Below, one piece after another: positions 9,480 through 11,951 of a DNA stretch of 11,951 nucleotides (position 1 is the first letter of the stretch; each line of letters opens with the position of its first letter). The stretch spans positions 1 to 11,951 of the forward strand of contig JAJYOS010000099.1 in NCBI GenBank assembly GCA_021796055.1, in the 5' to 3' direction. The translations under genes were made by a program, and so were the position numbers. The notes under the pieces are model-generated. The model worked only from the letters and a program-made list of their open reading frames with translations, had not been told where the DNA came from and searched no databases. The stretch is from Bacteroidota bacterium (GTDB lineage Bacteria > Bacteroidota > Kryptoniia > Kryptoniales > JAKASW01).

Positions 9480-9655
9480 ACCCGGTCTTCAAACTCTGGC
9501 TGAAGAGACTTGGGAAAATGTAACCACATGGTTACTAACCGACCGGTTACGTCCCTGTAGCCTTCAACAGATCGAGGCAGATCTTTGGCTTCCATTTCTT
9601 TTCCTGTAAGCTTCTCGTCAATCGCTTTCAACAAGGCAGGGTAAGTCGTACACGC
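9480..9655 (-). pseudogene. Minus-strand protein-like fragment, unrecognised
   Basis: On the minus strand this stretch reads TYPALLKAIDEKLTGKEMEA then KDLPRSVEGYRDVTGRLV, with amino-acid composition like a real protein. The frame upstream (higher coordinates) breaks: a second frame carries MMYGQEACVYDLPCL just before it, as though one base had been lost near 9640. The C-terminal part beyond about 9480 loses protein character. I cannot name the family. It may be a frameshifted relic of a small gene or only a favourable chance frame. Confidence 0.3.
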
Positions 9656-9733
9656 AGGCTTCCTGACCGTACATCATGTTGAGGGACCCGGCCTACAAGT
9701 AACCACCATGGCTTGAAGACGCCAAATAGAATA

Positions 9734-10054
9734 TCAAAGCTGGACGTAGCCATAATACTTTACTTCGTGCCTTAGTGACTTCGTGGTTACATGGATGGTA
9801 TTCGGCAGCGCTTTTAGGTAAGTGTCATCCTCGATTAGCGACTTCTCGAAAAGACCCATCGCATTTCCGAGGTATCGAAGATGCTCAGTTCACTTCACCC
9901 AAAATTGCACAACCGTCTTTTCCTGCAGAAACTCTTGACTTTTCGTGTCCCCGTATATATAATAGTCGCGATAATTTTTGACAAGATTCGGATGGCTGGG
10001 CTCATCCCAACAATGAGCTTCGCAGGTATGCAAAAGAACGCTGTGCTGGTCCTC
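9734..10054 (-). pseudogene. Minus-strand gene relic with one internal stop, family unknown
   Basis: Read on the minus strand, 10054 down to 9734 is a single frame of about 107 codons broken only by TGA at 9890-9892. It has strikingly protein-like text: HCWDEPSHPNLVKNYRDYY, then IYGDTKSQEFLQEKTVVQFW, the stop, then YLGNAMGLFEKSLIEDDTYL and KALPNTIHV. No clear start codon with a ribosome site exists, as the frame begins right after a stop at 10055-10057. The last codons (TTKSLRHE) run into the repeated-looking stretch at 9764-9786. I do not recognise the family. That both sides of the stop keep polar/hydrophobic alternation suggests a former gene, not chance. Confidence 0.45.
9764..9786 (-). 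repeat. Dispersed-type motif with repeated TTCGTG
   Basis: TTCGTG occurs at 9764-9769 and again at 9780-9785, with CCTTAGTGAC between them. The minus strand reads CCACGAAGTCACTAAGGCAC. From memory, strings of this kind (CACTAAGGCACGAAG) are scattered through many environmental bacterial genomes, often near GxxExxY-type genes. A genome-wide count would decide. No GxxExxY gene is in this window. Confidence 0.35.
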
Positions 10055-10060
10055 TCATGA

Positions 10061-10198
10061 TCGACACGTTGTCCGACTCTTGAGTGTTGGCTAAGTATCC
10101 TACCTGATTCAGTCCAAGCTGTTGAGCGAAGATTAGATTCAAGCAGTATAGAACAGGCTGAAGAGATTAACCTGGGCGTTGCAAGAGAAATGATTTGA
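10061..10198 (+). pseudogene. Short protein-like C-terminal fragment
   Basis: Between in-frame stops at 10058 and 10196 there are 45 codons ending ILPDSVQAVERRLDSSSIEQ then AEEINLGVAREMI and TGA. The end looks like the amphipathic C-terminus of a small protein, but there is no start codon with a ribosome site. I cannot place it in a family. It is either the tail of a lost gene or a chance frame. Confidence 0.25.
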
Positions 10199-10210
10199 AC
10201 ACTGATTAAC

Positions 10211-10290
10211 ACGGAAGCAACTGATTTTCGTTGATCAGAAACCCTTACGGTGTAAATCAGTAAATTCCGTTTCATCTGTGAACATCTGTG
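10211..10290 (+). repeat. Nested inverted repeat plus tandem CATCTGTG, dispersed-element type
   Basis: ACGGAA (10211-10216) pairs with TTCCGT (10265-10270), and inside it ACTGATTT (10220-10227) pairs with AAATCAGT (10254-10261). The two stems are separated by 3-nt internal loops on each side, and a 26-nt loop is left that itself holds TGATCA. Downstream, CATCTGTG is repeated at 10273-10280 and 10283-10290. The wording (CTGATTAACACGGA..., ...CATCTGTGTCC) resembles intergenic sequence found scattered in many Bacteroidota-like genomes. That resemblance is from memory. No coding frame fits it. Confidence 0.5.
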
Positions 10291-10361
10291 TCCTAAAGTT
10301 TTTCTTGATTCACCGGATTCAGGAAGCTTGATGGCTCGACATATTTTAAGGTATGGTATCA

Positions 10362-10655
10362 CGGAGGGCTGGATGACATTTGCACCACACGGCGGCGGTG
10401 GGGCGGATCGCTGGATGGCGACTGCGAACGGCTCGGTTGGAGTTGCGCGCGACATATATCCCGTCGCAGACCAGAGGAATGGAACTACACAAGACTCGAA
10501 TCCCTCGGGACATCGTTTGAACCCTGTTACGGATGGCTCGAACCGTTCAACGGATGACTCGTACCGCGCTATGGATCGCTTGAACCTTGCTGCGGATCGT
10601 TCAAACCTCTTCACGGATCGCTCAAACCCCGTCGCGGATGCCTTTTCCATCAGTT
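10362..10655 (+). repeat. Degenerate 21-bp tandem array, about 13-14 units
   Basis: Units of exactly 21 bp repeat without a phase break. The best six start at 10509, 10530, 10551, 10572, 10593 and 10614 and fit CGGATCGCTYRAACCNYGYTR. Weaker units in the same phase start at 10404, 10425, 10467 and 10488, with one at 10362 and a decayed one at 10635. As 21 is a multiple of three, frames stay open on both strands. The plus strand reads heptads like DRSN-x-x-A (within an open frame 10328-10843) and the minus strand heptads like RFERSVK (within 9895-10695). Neither frame has a convincing start or a recognisable domain. It could be a minisatellite, an iteron-like protein-binding array (two helical turns per unit), or the core of a repeat protein. 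I favour a non-coding array. Confidence 0.75.
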
Positions 10656-10790
10656 TTCGAGGATATCTCAAAATTCGAGGATTTGGGAACGTCAATATAT
10701 CTCTTGTCTCGAGTCCCGCCTCGGAAGGGATAGAATTCAGAAATCAGCAAAGGTTGTTTTCACCGACCAGCCCTCGATACACATTGAGCC
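10656..10790. other. No feature seen between array and G+C-rich block
   Basis: I see no gene, strong hairpin or repeat here. The open frames crossing it continue from the 21-bp array and lose any periodicity. Confidence 0.4.
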
Positions 10791-10965
10791 AGTTTCCCAG
10801 CGGCAGGCCTGCTTGCCGAATGCAAGTTCGAGTCGATCCATGAATGCCGTGGCGGTGGGAAAACGCCGCCGCCAGCGCCGCCAAGCCCGCCGGCGAAGTG
10901 AGTCCGTCGCATGATGCGGGGGCTTGAGAAGCCAGGCCCCTGCTCTTGCGGTGAAGAAGCGCAAA
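10791..10965. other. G+C-rich block with palindromes, no recognised gene
   Basis: This block stands out for its GCC/CGG runs between about 10845 and 10945. It contains the palindrome GCAGGCCTGC (10803-10812) within CGGCA...TGCCG (10801-10818), a GGCGG/CCGCC hairpin (10851-10870), and GGCTT-gag-AAGCC (10921-10933). A minus-strand frame (10964 to 10737) reads arginine-rich text and then FMDRLELAFGKQACRWETGS, but codon use there only reflects the G+C runs and I know no such family. It could be a piece of foreign or repeat DNA. Confidence 0.35.
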
Positions 10966-11089
10966 AATGTAATATGTCTTTACCGCTTCGACGGAGACAA
11001 AAAGGTAATAGATTTTCTTTTCAATAGTTATGTGCCGTCCCCACTTCTGCTAATAGGTGGATAATGGAATAAGTTCAAGGAGTCTAGAT
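10966..11089 (+). other. A+T-rich leader ahead of the membrane-protein gene
   Basis: Base composition drops back to A+T-rich here. The promoter of the next gene should lie in this stretch, but I see no -35/-10 pair or Bacteroidota-type -33/-7 pair good enough to call. The ribosome binding site AAGGAG at 11077-11082 is clear. Confidence 0.4.
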
Positions 11090-11797
11090 ATGCAAACAAT
11101 GGATCAGCCTACTGTTTCTGAGATGTCCGATCGAAATTGGAAAGGTTTTTATAAGATCAGCGGTGTGGCTTCCCTGATTATGGCAGTGATCGTTCCAATT
11201 GAATGTTTCATTTTTATTACTTGGCCGCCACCAACCACTGCATTCGGCTACTTTACTTTGTTCCAGAACAATTGGTTCCTTGGACTCCTCAGCCTCGATC
11301 TACTGTTGGTCGTCAACAATGTTCTTCTAATGCTCATCTATCTTGGGCTCTACTCTGCCCTGAGACGGACAAATCAGCCCTTGATGACAACCGGTTTTAT
11401 TCTCAGCCTTGTCGGTGTCGCAGCATATTTCTCATCGAATACATCCTTTGAAATGTTTTCGCTCAGCAAGCAATTTGCCGCCGCGGGAAGTGAGACTGAA
11501 AGATCACTTCTTCTGGTTGCGGGACAAGGGATGCTTGCCGTCTACACGGGTACCGCATACACTGTGTACTACATTCTCAACGCTCTTGCTTTATTGATGT
11601 TTTCGTATGCCCTTCTACGAAGTACTATCTTCAGCAGAGCTACCGCTTATTCGGCACTACTTGCTGGTGTGTTTATGCTGGTACCGCCCACGGTAGGGAT
11701 GATCGGCGTTTACATATCACTGCTGTCTCTCATTCCATGGACAGTATGGCTGCTTTTGTTTGCCCGAAGATTGTTTCAATTAGGAAAAATTCAATGA
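11090..11797 (+). CDS. Multi-pass membrane protein, DUF4386-like
   Basis: A 235-residue integral membrane protein of unknown function. After a short polar N-terminus come about six hydrophobic helices, roughly at 23-44, 63-90, 98-117, 145-178 (one or two), 186-202 and 204-226. A conserved-looking WPPPTT...YFTLFQNNWFLGLL (46-67) follows the first helix, SNTSFEMFSLS (116-126) the third, and LLRSTIFSRATAYSALL (175-191) the fifth. These resemble a widespread group of hypothetical proteins that I associate with DUF4386; this is from memory. The start at 11090 is preferred over an in-frame GTG at 11057, because AAGGAG (11077-11082) sits 7 nt before 11090 and the extra residues look non-conserved. 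It stands alone after the gene-poor region, with nothing in context to suggest a substrate. Confidence 0.85.
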   Translation: MQTMDQPTVSEMSDRNWKGFYKISGVASLIMAVIVPIECFIFITWPPPTTAFGYFTLFQNNWFLGLLSLDLLLVVNNVLLMLIYLGLYSALRRTNQPLMTTGFILSLVGVAAYFSSNTSFEMFSLSKQFAAAGSETERSLLLVAGQGMLAVYTGTAYTVYYILNALALLMFSYALLRSTIFSRATAYSALLAGVFMLVPPTVGMIGVYISLLSLIPWTVWLLLFARRLFQLGKIQ

Positions 11798-11903
11798 ACG
11801 GGGCCGCACGCAGCAACCGCCAAAAGGTCAAGTCCCAATCTCTGTGTAAAATCATAGAAGGTCACGCTGCCAGTCTGTATGAGATAAAATCTGTTTGATT
11901 GTC

Positions 11904-11951
11904 ATGCGGACAGATGAGTTGCCTGAGCTGCTTAAGCTGTGCGAGCTCAAG
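11904..11951 (+). CDS. Possible start of a gene running off the window
   Basis: An ATG at 11904 opens 16 codons to the window edge, reading MRTDELPELLKLCELK. There is no clear ribosome binding site, and an in-frame stop lies at 11880. The frame is too short to judge. The 106 bp before it, after the membrane-protein stop, hold nothing I can call. Confidence 0.2.
   Translation, partial: MRTDELPELLKLCELK

Noticed and set aside
9518..9792. Inverted 10-mer ATGTAACCAC (9518-9527) and GTGGTTACAT (9783-9792) as element ends
   Set aside because: One 10-bp match within 300 bp is near chance, the flanks do not match, and no target-site duplication or transposase is seen.
10404..10655. CRISPR array
   Set aside because: The repeats are directly adjacent 21-mers with no unique spacers, and no cas gene is present.
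9895..10695. Long minus-strand open frame (266 codons)
   Set aside because: It spans unrelated parts: the 21-bp array, the nested inverted repeat and a relic that reads sensibly in another frame. It stays open mainly because the array unit is a multiple of three. There is no ribosome site or domain.
10328..10843. Plus-strand open frame of 171 codons through the 21-bp array
   Set aside because: The heptads follow from the DNA repeat. The start has no ribosome site, and the text before and after the array has no recognisable character. It is kept only as an alternative reading of the array.

Overview
The window reads as an ordinary bacterial chromosome segment of middling G+C. The lineage is inferred only. 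A long periplasmic TPR protein beside obg, a two-domain Obg, and the style of the relic sequences suggest the Bacteroidota/Chlorobiota (Ignavibacteria-like) neighbourhood. Recognisable Shine-Dalgarno sequences precede most genes, and no rRNA or other phylogenetic marker is present to settle it.

Positions 1-2863 hold the end of a succinate dehydrogenase operon. There is a membrane anchor subunit cut by the window edge, then sdhA (flavoprotein) and sdhB (iron-sulfur protein), the last two 1 nt apart. All FAD, active-site and Fe-S ligands expected of a working enzyme are visible. An intrinsic terminator candidate follows at about 2953-2988.

Positions 3097-9035 carry three rightward genes: an 1168-residue exported TPR-repeat protein, a 404-residue soluble protein I do not recognise, and obg, a ribosome-associated GTPase in the short form without the OCT tail.

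Positions 9036-11089 are about 2 kb with no intact gene, and they are the most interesting part. They contain a dead AAA-type ATPase whose P-loop has been lost; minus-strand relics with protein-like reading frames but internal stops; a nested inverted repeat of a kind that looks dispersed; a degenerate 21-bp tandem array that keeps phase for about 290 bp; and a G+C-rich block. I read this as a graveyard of decayed accessory genes and repeats, not as a working system.

Positions 11090-11797 encode a multi-pass membrane protein resembling the DUF4386 group. A possible gene start lies at the very end of the window. I found no CRISPR array, tRNA, rRNA, intact transposase or integrase, and no convincing new defence or mobile system.
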